64,000 nt of DNA from positions 1-64,000 of the forward strand of contig JBCDIT010000008.1 of NCBI GenBank assembly GCA_038748775.1. The letters run 5' to 3'. The position numbers were made by a program, and so were the translations under genes. The DNA is from DAIQNV01 sp038748775 (GTDB taxonomy: Bacteria > Planctomycetota > Phycisphaerae > Phycisphaerales > UBA1924). Below are positions 54,023-61,994 of this stretch, piece by piece (the first letter of the stretch is position 1; every line of letters starts with the position of its first letter). The notes under the pieces are model-generated. The model saw nothing but the letters and a program-made list of their open reading frames with translations. It had not been told where the DNA came from and searched no databases.

Positions 54023-55039
54023 TCAGGCTTTCCCCATTAGAGCCAGCACGAGCGCGTTCTGCGCATGCATCCGGTTCTCCGCCTGGTCGTACACCACGCT
54101 CTGGTCGGAGTCGATGACGGTATCCGTCACCTCCTCGCCGCGATGGGCCGGGAGGCAATGCATGAAAATCGAGCCCTTACCCAGGCCCTTGGACGCCTTG
54201 GCCATAATCTCGTCGTCGACCTGAAATCCCCCGAAAGCCTGTTCGCGGATCCCCCCTTGGTGGTCCTGCCCCATCGAAACCCAGCAGTCCGTGTACACCG
54301 CGTCGTGGCCCTCGACCGCGGTCAGATCGGACGCGAGCTCGATTTTCGCTCCGGAAGCCGACGCCTTCTCAGTCGCGGCCCGGAGGATCTCGAACCGGGG
54401 CTCGAACCCCTTGGGCGTGATGATTGTCTGGGATACCCCCAGTGCCGCCGCGGCGAGCATCAGCGAATGACAGACGTTGTTCCCGTCTCCGATCCACGCG
54501 AGCTTCTTGCCGCCGAGCCCTCCGTCCGGAGACACAAACCCGTCGCCGAGGTGCTCGCTCAGTGTCAGAACGTCGGCCAGCGCTTGGCAGGGGTGCTCCG
54601 CGTCACTCAACGCGTTCACAACCGGGATCGACGCGTGCTCGACGATCCCCTCAAGAGCCGCGTGGTCAAAGACCCTCGCAACAACAAGGTCCACGAAACG
54701 TTCGATGTTCTTCGCAAAGTCCTTCAAGCTCTCGCGCTCTCCGAGCTTGCTGCCCTTCTGGTCGAGGTAGATCGCGTGCATCCCGAGCTTCGTCAGTCCG
54801 ATCTCGAAGCTCACCCGCGTCCGCAGGCTCGGCTTCTCGAACACGAGTGCCGCGTGCAGCCCAGACAGTGCCGTCGACCACGCCTCGGGTGTTGCTTTCA
54901 CCTCGGTCGCGAGCCTCAGCACGTGTTGCAATTCAGCGGTGCTCAGGTCTTGGACCCCGAGAAAGCTCTTGCCTTTCACCCCGCCAAGGGTGTCCGCAAC
55001 CAGGACCTCCGCTGTCGCTGTCGTCTTCAAAACGCTCAT
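54023..55039 (-). CDS. argF: Ornithine carbamoyltransferase
   Basis: Forms citrulline from ornithine and carbamoyl phosphate. 338 residues: carbamoyl-phosphate loop FEKPSLRTRVSFEIGLTKLG (SLRTR in place of the common STRTR), HPCQALADVLTL, YTDCWVSMGQ for the ornithine site (usual DVW-SMG), and MHCLPAHRGEEV with the catalytic Cys. The HCLPAH motif separates it from aspartate carbamoyltransferase. N-acetylornithine use cannot be fully excluded, but ornithine is more likely with GNAT and ArgB present. Start overlaps the argB stop by ATGA. Confidence 0.92.
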   Translation of the reverse strand: MSVLKTTATAEVLVADTLGGVKGKSFLGVQDLSTAELQHVLRLATEVKATPEAWSTALSGLHAALVFEKPSLRTRVSFEIGLTKLGMHAIYLDQKGSKLGERESLKDFAKNIERFVDLVVARVFDHAALEGIVEHASIPVVNALSDAEHPCQALADVLTLSEHLGDGFVSPDGGLGGKKLAWIGDGNNVCHSLMLAAAALGVSQTIITPKGFEPRFEILRAATEKASASGAKIELASDLTAVEGHDAVYTDCWVSMGQDHQGGIREQAFGGFQVDDEIMAKASKGLGKGSIFMHCLPAHRGEEVTDTVIDSDQSVVYDQAENRMHAQNALVLALMGKA

Positions 55040-55842
55040 GCGTCACCTCCCATCGCCGGCGCCGAAGACGCCGCGATCCGCGTTCCACCGCTCATCCCTG
55101 ACTCGCTCAGTGTCGCCGAGAGCGACCAAGCATGGCGCCACGACGAGATGGTCACCCACCCGGTCATCCGTTCCGCGGCGCGCGCCGCGGCTCGGACCTT
55201 CGCTTCCATCCCACCAGAAATCACCCCAGACGTGACAAGTCCGTCGATCTCCTCGGTCTCGATGTGGCCAATCGCGCGTCCATCTTGGTCGAACACACCG
55301 TCGACATCAGTCAAGTACACAAGCTTGCTCGCATTCAGGCCGATGGCCAGCCCCTCGGCCGCATCGTCGGCGTTGATGTTCAGTAAGCCTTCGCTATCCG
55401 CACCAATCGAGGACACAACCGGGAGGAGCTTCGAAGCCCGCAACGCGATGAACAGACTGTCATCGCGGAGGGTCGACACGCGGCCGACCCGGTCGCCGGG
55501 CGCAAGCCCTGCGTTCTCACACTCGACCGAGCCAGCATCGACCAGCGTCAGCCCGACCGCTTTGGCCCCGGCCGCGTTGAGTGCCGCGACAACCCGCGTG
55601 TTTACCTCGCCCGAGAGAGCACCCGCCACGATGCCCACGTGCTCCGGAGGTGTGAGCCGGAGCCCACCGACGCGATCGCTCGCGAATCCGTGCGCCGCGA
55701 GTCGAGCGTTCGCGGTCTCGCCCCCACCGTGAACGACCACCAAAGGCCATGTCGCCGACGCCTTCGCGATCGTCGACCAAAGCTCAGACCCCGCCTGCTC
55801 GAGAGCCGACCCGCCGATCTTGACGACAATTGGACGACTCAT
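55036..55842 (-). CDS. argB: Acetylglutamate kinase
   Basis: Phosphorylates N-acetylglutamate, second step of arginine synthesis. 268 residues: KIGGSALEQ at the start, VVVHGGGETANARLAAHG (substrate loop), GLTLVDAGSVEC, LPVVSSIGADSEGLLNINAD (a variant of the usual NVNAD motif), and KLVYLTDVDGVFD. The arginine-sensing N-terminal helix of feedback-inhibited types is missing, so I expect control at transcription by ArgR. Four-base overlaps on both sides join it to argC and argF. Confidence 0.95.
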   Translation of the reverse strand: MSRPIVVKIGGSALEQAGSELWSTIAKASATWPLVVVHGGGETANARLAAHGFASDRVGGLRLTPPEHVGIVAGALSGEVNTRVVAALNAAGAKAVGLTLVDAGSVECENAGLAPGDRVGRVSTLRDDSLFIALRASKLLPVVSSIGADSEGLLNINADDAAEGLAIGLNASKLVYLTDVDGVFDQDGRAIGHIETEEIDGLVTSGVISGGMEAKVRAAARAAERMTGWVTISSWRHAWSLSATLSESGMSGGTRIAASSAPAMGGDA

Positions 55843-56873
55843 GCCGGCACACCTTCGCTGAAGCCAGGGATGAGACCGAGAGCTTCAGGAAGCCCGAACC
55901 GGATGTTCATGCATTGAACAGCCTGGCCGCTTGCGCCCTTGAGCAGGTTGTCGAGCGATGAGCACACCACCGCTCGGTTCATCGGCTCATCGACAGCCAC
56001 GGCGATATCCAGGAAGCTGGTGTGCTTCACCGCATTCACGCTTGGCCACTCTCCGTCGGGGAGCACCCTCACGAGCGGCTTCTGATCGAATGCGCTTTCG
56101 AGTGCCTTTCGGACGTCGCTCAGACCGATGCCGTTCGCGAGTTGAGCGTGGGTGGTGCACACGATGCCTCGGTCGTACGGACCGAGCACCGGAACAAAGC
56201 CAACCTCACGCCCCACCGCCATCGCGATCTCCGGCTGATGCCGATGCGAGAGGACTCCGTAGGGCTGAACGCTCACTTCGCAGAATGCCGTGTGCGGCTT
56301 CGGAGGGCGACCGGCGCCGCTCACGCCACTGATGGCTGTGATCGCTGGGGCGATCGTGCAATCGAAAAGGCCGGCTCTGTCGAGCGTTGCCAAAGGCACG
56401 GACGCCGCGGTGACGTAGCACCCCGCAACCGCGATGATCGGCGATGTATCGAGGCCGTCATGCGAAAGCTCTGGCATCCCATACACCGCCGCTTCGAGCG
56501 CTTCGGGGTACGGATGCTCGAACGAGTAGTGCTTCGGATACGCGCCAGCCGGAAGCCGGTGCCCGCCGCTGAGGTCGATGACCGCCGCGCCCGACCGGGC
56601 AAGGGGCCAGGCCAATTCGGCGCTCAGGCCGTGGGGTGTCGCGAGGAACACGACGTCTGCTTCAATCGCACCGATCGCGACAACCGAAGCCTCGTGAATA
56701 CCCAGAGGACACACGCCGCGCAACTCGGGAAAGATCTCTCCGATCGTGGCGCCAGCCGAACGCTCGGACGCGAAGAGCCCCGCGACCTCGACCCCGGGAT
56801 GGCCAACCAGGAGTTTGATCAGCTCGCGCCCGGTATACCCGGTGCATCCAACGACGACAGCCCTCATCTTCAA
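55839..56873 (-). CDS. argC: N-acetyl-gamma-glutamyl-phosphate reductase
   Basis: Reduces acetylglutamyl phosphate with NADPH. 344 residues: VVGCTGYTGRELIKLLVGHP (NADP loop), then DVVFLATPHGLSAELA, VIDLSGGHRL, catalytic Cys in IIAVAGCYVTAASVPLATLD, and GVSGAGRPPKPHTAF. It is type 1 by length and motif. The ATG overlaps the argR stop by four bases. argJ, argD and argE are absent, so the downstream aminotransferase and deacetylase steps are encoded elsewhere. Confidence 0.96.
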   Translation of the reverse strand: MKMRAVVVGCTGYTGRELIKLLVGHPGVEVAGLFASERSAGATIGEIFPELRGVCPLGIHEASVVAIGAIEADVVFLATPHGLSAELAWPLARSGAAVIDLSGGHRLPAGAYPKHYSFEHPYPEALEAAVYGMPELSHDGLDTSPIIAVAGCYVTAASVPLATLDRAGLFDCTIAPAITAISGVSGAGRPPKPHTAFCEVSVQPYGVLSHRHQPEIAMAVGREVGFVPVLGPYDRGIVCTTHAQLANGIGLSDVRKALESAFDQKPLVRVLPDGEWPSVNAVKHTSFLDIAVAVDEPMNRAVVCSSLDNLLKGASGQAVQCMNIRFGLPEALGLIPGFSEGVPA

Positions 56874-57319
56874 GCAGCCCCCCCCACTCCCGCGAGGGAA
56901 CCGAGACGATCAGCGACCGTCCGCGCCGCCGGGAGAGAGCGAGCCGCGATAAAAATCGTGTCGTCGCCGGCGATCGTGCCGGCCATTTCCGCAAACGGGT
57001 CGTCGTCCAAGCGTGCCGCAACGAGTTGGGCCTGCCCGGGACCGGTCCGAACAACAACGAGTTGCGCGACCGCCTCAACAGACGTCACGAATTCACGAAG
57101 AGCACGATCACGCTCGGGTTCAGTAAACCCGTGCGTAGGGATGCGGTACCCATCGGGCCCCTTGACGACTCCGAGTTCCCGAAGGTCCCGCGAAAGCGTA
57201 GCTTGCGTGACCTGGGTCCCCTGCTCCGCCAGGCGCCGTCGCAGCTCGTCCTGCGAACGGACCGCCCCCTGGCCGAAGATCCCCTCGATTAAGTGATGGC
57301 GCTCGGCACGGGCACTCAT
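56870..57319 (-). CDS. argR: Arginine repressor
   Basis: 149 residues from the ATG at 57319. Winged helix: RHHLIEGIFGQGAVRSQDEL, then GTQVTQATLSRDLRELGVVK (recognition helix with TQATLSRD). The C-terminal hexamerisation/arginine domain: VRTGPGQAQLVAARLD and the arginine-binding TIAGDDTIFIAARS. A frame starting at 57376 would begin inside the upstream ARG box, so I reject it. As first gene of the operon it should repress itself and the rest when arginine is plentiful. Confidence 0.95.
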   Translation of the reverse strand: MSARAERHHLIEGIFGQGAVRSQDELRRRLAEQGTQVTQATLSRDLRELGVVKGPDGYRIPTHGFTEPERDRALREFVTSVEAVAQLVVVRTGPGQAQLVAARLDDDPFAEMAGTIAGDDTIFIAARSLPAARTVADRLGSLAGVGGAA

Positions 57320-57325
57320 AGACAG

Positions 57326-57354
57326 AGTATCGCCTGCTATGCATAAATAGTCAA
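57326..57354 (-). promoter_or_regulatory. Promoter of the arginine operon
   Basis: On the minus strand TTGACT (57354-57349), 17 bases, then GATACT (57331-57326). The expected start site, about seven bases on, coincides with the A of the argR ATG at 57319, and no ribosome site is seen, suggesting a leaderless mRNA. Confidence 0.7.
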
Positions 57355-57375
57355 TCTCGATTGCATTTTTATGCA
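57340..57375. promoter_or_regulatory. Two ARG boxes
   Basis: TGCATTTTTATGCA (57362-57375) is a near-perfect palindrome and TGCATAAATAGTCA (57340-57353) a weaker one. The centres are 22 bp apart, about two helical turns, as for paired ArgR sites. The second overlaps the spacer and the -35 hexamer of the promoter, so bound ArgR would block polymerase. AT-rich composition stands out against the GC-rich surroundings. Confidence 0.8.
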
Positions 57376-57513
57376 CCTTCTAGTTCGCCGGCATCCGCTC
57401 GATCACCCTCTCGTCGCAAGTCAACCCGAACCTCATCGGGATCACCGCGACATCAAGCAGCAAGCTGATTCCCCCAGACCTGTCCGTCGACACCCCACCA
57501 AACGGCCCCGACG

Positions 57514-57729
57514 TTGACGCGGCACCGTCGAGCGGCCGCGCCTCGATCTCTCGCCGAACGGGCCGAGAGTGCGTCCCGTGCGCAGCTCGCCGCGGCGTGC
57601 TCGGACGCAGCACTCGAAGCGGTACGCCGAGGTGTGCAGCGCGCTGAAAGGGGCGACACGCCCGACATCACGATCACGGCACCCGACCTTCAGGGTTCGC
57701 TCAAGCGGGTGTTGCAGCGCTCGGCGTGA
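57514..57729 (+). CDS. Unidentified small ORF before the GvpL/F-like gene
   Basis: 71 residues if the TTG at 57514 is used; the frame is open from 57469. The end part reads AERAESASRAQLAAACSDAA, then LEAVRRGVQRAERGDTPDIT and APDLQGSLKRVLQRSA. Its GC-rich third positions look coding, and its stop lies 19 bp before the next ATG. It is mostly helical and basic, with no family I recognise and no GvpA signature. It might be a gas-vesicle accessory protein by position only, or a chance frame. Confidence 0.35.
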   Translation: MTRHRRAAAPRSLAERAESASRAQLAAACSDAALEAVRRGVQRAERGDTPDITITAPDLQGSLKRVLQRSA

Positions 57730-57748
57730 GTTGGTCGATTCAAACCGC

Positions 57749-58540
57749 ATGCTGACGAATACGACGGACGGTGTTCTTGCGCTCATCGGTTTCATCCGAG
57801 CCAACGATGCCAGACACTTCGAACACGACGGGCTCGAACCCGGGCAGCGGTGCGTCGTCATCGAACACGGCGAAATCGCGGCGGTTGTCGCATGCGTGCC
57901 GACCGGATACTTCGACGGCCCGGATGCAGAGGAACGCCTGGGAGATGTTGCCTGGGTCGGTCCTCGGGCTGTGGCACACGACACAATCACGCGCGACCTG
58001 ATGGAGCGAGGGCCGGTCGTCCCGAGCGGGTTCGGTTCCGCGTTCAGCGGGCCCCGGATCGTCGGCCAGCTCATCGAAGCAAATCAATCGGTTTTGGCCG
58101 AAGCACTCGAGCGGCTCGACGGCGCCGTTGAACTGGGCGTCCGCGTTCGGGCGAACCTCGACGCCGCAGAACTGGAACTCCGTGATCAACTGATGACCGA
58201 GACGCCTCTGCCGACGTCTCCCGGCGCCCGGTACCTCGCTGAGAAGAGACTCAGGAGCCGCGCCGAGATCGAAGCGAGCGTCTGGGCCTGCTCGTTCGCC
58301 GAGCAAGCGTCGAGGCCACTCGTAGGCTTGGCGAAGGCCGCCGCCGGCCGCGAGGTCCGGCCGACCGACAACGATGACCTCCCCACGATCGCGAACTGGG
58401 CGTTCCTTGTTGAAGAGGATCGTCGCGCCGCCTTCGAAGCTGCCCTGGCGTCCGCGTTCCCGGACACGAGGGTGTTCCGGGTAGAGGTAACGGGCCCATG
58501 GCCGCCCTTTAGCTTTGTTCCCGAACTGCGGTCCGCGTAG
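57749..58540 (+). CDS. GvpL/GvpF-family gas-vesicle protein, orphan
   Basis: 263 residues from the ATG at 57749 (a TTG at 57731 is possible). The start, TTDGVLALIGFIRANDARHF, fits the first domain of GvpF/L; then VVIEHGEIAAVVACVPTGYF, the centre AHDTITRDLMERGPVVPSGF (the 'hd.vl...gpvlP.rFG' motif of the family) with GSAFSGPRIVGQLIEANQ, and the end VFRVEVTGPWPPFSFVPEL, the hallmark TGPWPPYSFV. GvpF/L proteins help build gas vesicles and bind GvpA. No gvpA, gvpN, gvpK or gvpJ is within 6 kb downstream or upstream, so it may be a remnant or repurposed. Conserved residues look intact. Confidence 0.85.
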   Translation: MLTNTTDGVLALIGFIRANDARHFEHDGLEPGQRCVVIEHGEIAAVVACVPTGYFDGPDAEERLGDVAWVGPRAVAHDTITRDLMERGPVVPSGFGSAFSGPRIVGQLIEANQSVLAEALERLDGAVELGVRVRANLDAAELELRDQLMTETPLPTSPGARYLAEKRLRSRAEIEASVWACSFAEQASRPLVGLAKAAAGREVRPTDNDDLPTIANWAFLVEEDRRAAFEAALASAFPDTRVFRVEVTGPWPPFSFVPELRSA

Positions 58541-58543
58541 CCA

Positions 58544-59172
58544 TCAGGCGGCCACTAACACCGCCGACACGGCCAACGCCATCGCGTCCGATGCAAAGGC
58601 GACTTGTTGCTGTTGGAAGTTGCCGGCGTGCAACGCCGCCGCCGCATGGGTTGCGTCGGCGGAGCACACGACCGGGTTGTCGTTCACCCCGTAGATCTCG
58701 CGCTTGATCAACCACCGAGCATGATCGGTGTTGTCCCTGCACGCGGCCAAGACCTGCGGAGCACGCCGAATGGAGTAAACCTCTTGCAACGGCCCTGAAA
58801 GGTCTTGCAACTCGCCGTCCCGTTCCGCTTCGGCCCGGATCACCGCCGCTGAACGCCATTGACATCCCTGGCCGCGAGCCGCGTGTACCCGGGGGTCGAG
58901 AGCCTGCGCTCGGGCCCCGAGCGTTCGATACGCCCAGCCAGTGAGCGACTCGGCGCGTTCGCCACAGCGGTCGCGGCATAGCCAGTCATGAATCTGGTGC
59001 CATTCACGAGAGCGAACGCATCGCGCCCCGTGAGCGGTTCGGTCTCGATCCTGACCGAATCGAGGAAACCCGAGCCCGGGCGATCAACCCCGTTGAGCCT
59101 CGCGCGACCTTCGCCGCACACAATCAACCAGCGTTCGACAACGGAGATCGCGCCATATTTCGCATCAATCAC
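58544..59172 (-). pseudogene. Aromatic amino-acid ammonia-lyase (HAL/PAL/TAL) remnant
   Basis: Two frames on the minus strand together give the middle of an MIO-type lyase. The first (59172-58900): CGEGRARLNGVDRPGSGFLD, then GRDAFALVNGTRFMTGYAAT. The second (58910-58544): LDPRVHAARGQG, then LQEVYSIRRAPQVLAACRDN, REIYGVNDNPVVC and LHAGNFQQQQVAFASDAMAL. The families' GEGxxxxNG, LVNGTxFMTG, QDxYSxRxxPQV and NDNPxV motifs are all recognisable. The ASG cofactor part at the N-terminus and about 150 C-terminal residues are missing, with a frameshift near 58900. It cannot be active. The 59173-59453 stretch may hold a further decayed upstream part. Confidence 0.75.
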
Positions 59173-59453
59173 CCGCTACGTTTCCATCGGGTGCCCTTCA
59201 TCTGTCGGGAGACTCGGGACGCCACCACACTCGACGGCCTGTGAAACACCGCCTCCGCCGGCGGGCGTCCCTCGCCGCCGGTGACCGGGTCATCAACGCC
59301 GACGACGAAGGCCTCGAACTCCACAGACCACGCAGATGCCGTTTCGTGTGCGCGACATCGTCGCACGACACACGTGCGACGCAGACACCCCGTCAGTAGG
59401 CGACCTGGTTGGGTTGAGGGAGACGACCTGTCCGACGCCGGATCAGCGAGCGA

Positions 59454-60569
59454 TCACCAGTGGCTGCTCTCTCGCACCACAAGAGACGTGCGGAGCACTT
59501 CGCGCTCGAACGGCGCCTCCGGCTGCTCGAGCCGGCGAACGAGCTTTGCGACCGCTTCAGCACCGATCTGCCGCGATGGCACTCGAACCGACGAAAGCGA
59601 GGGGGTGACAAACGCGCAGTATCGCGAATCGTCGAAGCCGATCAGGCGGACATCGTCGGGGACTCGGAGGCCCTCTTCCCGGGTCCGATACGCGACACCC
59701 GTTGCGATCTCGTCGTTCCCCGCAAAGACAGCGGTTCCCGAGAGCCGGCCGGCACGCTGCATCGACGCCGCCCAATCCCAGCCCCAGTCGAACCCGAAGG
59801 TCCCGCGACTAATCTGGTCGCCACGGGCCGTGTGTCCGGCCGCGGCGAGGGTGTCAACAAACGCGCGGCAACGCTGATCCGAATCAGTGTTTCCCGGGGG
59901 CCCGCCCACGAAGTGGCACCGCTCGGGCGGGGTGAACTCCAGTAGGTGCTCGACCGCTTCGCGCGTGCCCGATCCGTTGTCCAGCACCAACGCATCGAGT
60001 TCGACGCCCTCGAGCGCCGAACCGAGGACGACCACCGGGATATCGAGTTCGGTGAGCGCTTGCAAATCCGCTTGGGCATCTCGCGTGACCATCGCGATCA
60101 GGCCATCGATCAAGTCGAGCGCAAACGTTGGCATCGATCCCGGGACGCCATCCTTGCGATGAGCGTTCGCGCTGACGAGCAGGTGATAGCCGAGCTTCGT
60201 GGCCTGAGCATCCGCCCCGCGCATGACGTCCGAGAACGAGTCGCCTTGCCACTCGGGGATCGAGACCCCAAGCACGCGGCTCTTCCGAGTCATCAACCCC
60301 TTGGCGAAGAGGTTGGGACGGTACCCCAAAGCCTTGACTGCCTTCTGGACGCGCTCGGCTGTCCCTGGGGCTACCAAATTAGGGGTATTCAGGACCCGGC
60401 TCACTGTCGCAATGGAAACGTCGGCCGCGGTCGCGACGTCCTTGATCGACACCGCTCCCCGCTTTGCTGAGGCGGCTGAACCGGGGCTTTCGCCGGACGG
60501 CGTCGGGCCGGAAGTGTTCCGAGATGACGACTCAAAGGGCGTGTTCACGAAGGAATGATACGTCCGCAA
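59454..60569 (-). CDS. LacI-family transcriptional regulator
   Basis: 371 residues (TTG at 60569; a GTG at 60548 is equally possible). The helix-turn-helix SIKDVATAADVSIATVSRVL near 41-60, with the hinge helix ALGYRPNLFAKGLMT, is followed by a periplasmic-binding-like sensor: RVLGVSIPEWQGDSFSDVMR, DGLIAMVTRDAQADLQALTE, and FDDSRYCAFVTPSLSSVRVP near the end. Such proteins repress sugar or nucleoside genes until the ligand binds. It is divergent from the NRAMP-type gene, with no clear operator palindrome between them. The first 35 residues are Ser-rich. Confidence 0.92.
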   Translation of the reverse strand: MRTYHSFVNTPFESSSRNTSGPTPSGESPGSAASAKRGAVSIKDVATAADVSIATVSRVLNTPNLVAPGTAERVQKAVKALGYRPNLFAKGLMTRKSRVLGVSIPEWQGDSFSDVMRGADAQATKLGYHLLVSANAHRKDGVPGSMPTFALDLIDGLIAMVTRDAQADLQALTELDIPVVVLGSALEGVELDALVLDNGSGTREAVEHLLEFTPPERCHFVGGPPGNTDSDQRCRAFVDTLAAAGHTARGDQISRGTFGFDWGWDWAASMQRAGRLSGTAVFAGNDEIATGVAYRTREEGLRVPDDVRLIGFDDSRYCAFVTPSLSSVRVPSRQIGAEAVAKLVRRLEQPEAPFEREVLRTSLVVRESSHW

Positions 60570-60681
60570 GAGGCGTTCGCGTTCCGACAGGGCAAATACC
60601 CTCGCACGCTGCGCGTAAACCGTGGTATAACATATGCTGCGGCTCCGTCTGGGCCGCCTGAACCGATCTTCTCTTCCCGTG

Positions 60682-60714
60682 CCGAGGGCCTGGCGCCACC
60701 GCGCTGGCCCTCGG
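60682..60714 (+). promoter_or_regulatory. Hairpin in the leader of the NRAMP-type gene
   Basis: CCGAGGGCC (60682-60690) and GGCCCTCGG (60706-60714) form a perfect 9-bp stem with a 15-base loop, about 30 bp before the preferred start codon. It could govern translation. No known manganese riboswitch consensus is recognisable. Confidence 0.4.
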
Positions 60715-60743
60715 ATTCAGGGGTCGTTTCTCGGGCGTTGTCA

Positions 60744-61988
60744 GTGATCGACCCTGGACCATCCCGGTCCCGTTCGCGGCTCGCTCGGTTCGGCCCCGGT
60801 GTGCTCGTTGCCGCGACCGGCGTGGGCGCCGGAGATTTGGCCACCGCCGCGTTCACCGGCGATCGCCTCGGGACGGCGGTGCTCTGGGCGGTTGTTGTCG
60901 GTGCGATGATGAAATTCGTCGTGACCGAGGGGATCGGCCGCTGGCAAACGGCGACCGGTGAGCCGCTGCTGCAGAGCGCCCTCTCGCGTTTGGGCATGCC
61001 CGCCCGCCTGGTCTTTGGGGCCTATCTGATCCCCTGGTGCTTTTTCGTGGGCGCGGCGCTGATCTCTGCTTGCGGCACCGCCGCCCACGCCTTGCTCCCA
61101 GTCTTCCACAATGCTGGCGTTGGCAAATCGGTCTGGGGCGTGGCCCATGCAGTCGCTGGGGTGGCGCTCGTTCTCGCGGGCGGGTTCAGATTCTTCGAGC
61201 GCGTTATGGCGGTTTGCATCGGCGTGATGTTCGTCAGCACAACCGTCACGGCGGTGCTGCTCGCGCCCGATTGGCTCGCGGTGCTCCGCGGCCTTGCCCT
61301 CCCCACGATCCCCTCGACAGATGATGGTGCGGGGATCGGCTGGACCGTTGGCTTGATCGGCGGGGTCGGCGGCACGCTCACCGTTCTTTGCTACGGCTAC
61401 TGGCGGCGAGAAAGCGACGGAGGCAAGGACAACGACGACGTCACCGGGATGCGCCTCGATCTCGGGATCGGCTATGCCGCGACGGCGATCTTCGGCATCG
61501 CGATGGTCATCATCGGGTCCACCGTGTCCTCCAGCGGATCGGGCGCCGGGCTGATCGCCGACCTCGGCTCCCAGGTTGGCGAAGCGACCGGGTCCGTTGG
61601 AAGACTACTTTTCTTGGCCGGCGCATGGGCAGCGATGGTCTCGAGCCTCCTGGGGGTGTTGCAAGCGGTGCCCCTGCTGGGTGTTGAATGGCTGGATAGC
61701 TGGCGAACAACGCGCCCCTCAGCGCCGATGACAAAGCGTCGGCCCTACGCGATCTGGATGGTGGCTCTTGCCCTGATCCCGATGCTCGGATTGTTCCTCA
61801 GCTTCAGGAGCGTGCAGAAGTACTACGCCGTCTTCAGCGCGACGTTCTTGCCTTGGCTTGCGATCGCCCTGCTCATCATGAACGGTCGGAAGTCGTGGGT
61901 CGGCCGCTACCGCAATGGATGGTGGACGATCGCCGCGCTGTCGGGCTCTATCGCGTTCTTCGTGTTGGTCGTCATCCTCAAGCTGTAG
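60744..61988 (+). CDS. NRAMP-family divalent-metal/solute transporter
   Basis: About 414 residues from a GTG at 60744 (a TTG at 60738 is also possible); the open frame upstream looks non-coding. Helix 1, FGPGVLVAATGVGAGDLATA, has the NRAMP GPG...GAGD loop, though the metal-binding DPGN of classic MntH reads GAGD here. Ten to eleven helices follow (LIPWCFFVGAALISACGTAA; GWTVGLIGGVGGTLTVLCYG; IGYAATAIFGIAMVIIGSTV). The loss of DPGN suggests a branch of the superfamily that may carry other solutes. It is divergent from a LacI regulator, which may control it. Confidence 0.8.
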   Translation: MIDPGPSRSRSRLARFGPGVLVAATGVGAGDLATAAFTGDRLGTAVLWAVVVGAMMKFVVTEGIGRWQTATGEPLLQSALSRLGMPARLVFGAYLIPWCFFVGAALISACGTAAHALLPVFHNAGVGKSVWGVAHAVAGVALVLAGGFRFFERVMAVCIGVMFVSTTVTAVLLAPDWLAVLRGLALPTIPSTDDGAGIGWTVGLIGGVGGTLTVLCYGYWRRESDGGKDNDDVTGMRLDLGIGYAATAIFGIAMVIIGSTVSSSGSGAGLIADLGSQVGEATGSVGRLLFLAGAWAAMVSSLLGVLQAVPLLGVEWLDSWRTTRPSAPMTKRRPYAIWMVALALIPMLGLFLSFRSVQKYYAVFSATFLPWLAIALLIMNGRKSWVGRYRNGWWTIAALSGSIAFFVLVVILKL

Positions 61989-61994
61989 CGCGGC

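Noticed and set aside
57380..57613. A minus-strand frame ending DVAVIPMRFGLTCDERVIERM, which resembles the 'vlPmRFG' motif of GvpF/L
   Set aside because: It is only 77 codons long, has no other family motif, and overlaps a plus-strand frame with better coding character. The resemblance covers about 15 residues and could be chance; a profile search would decide.
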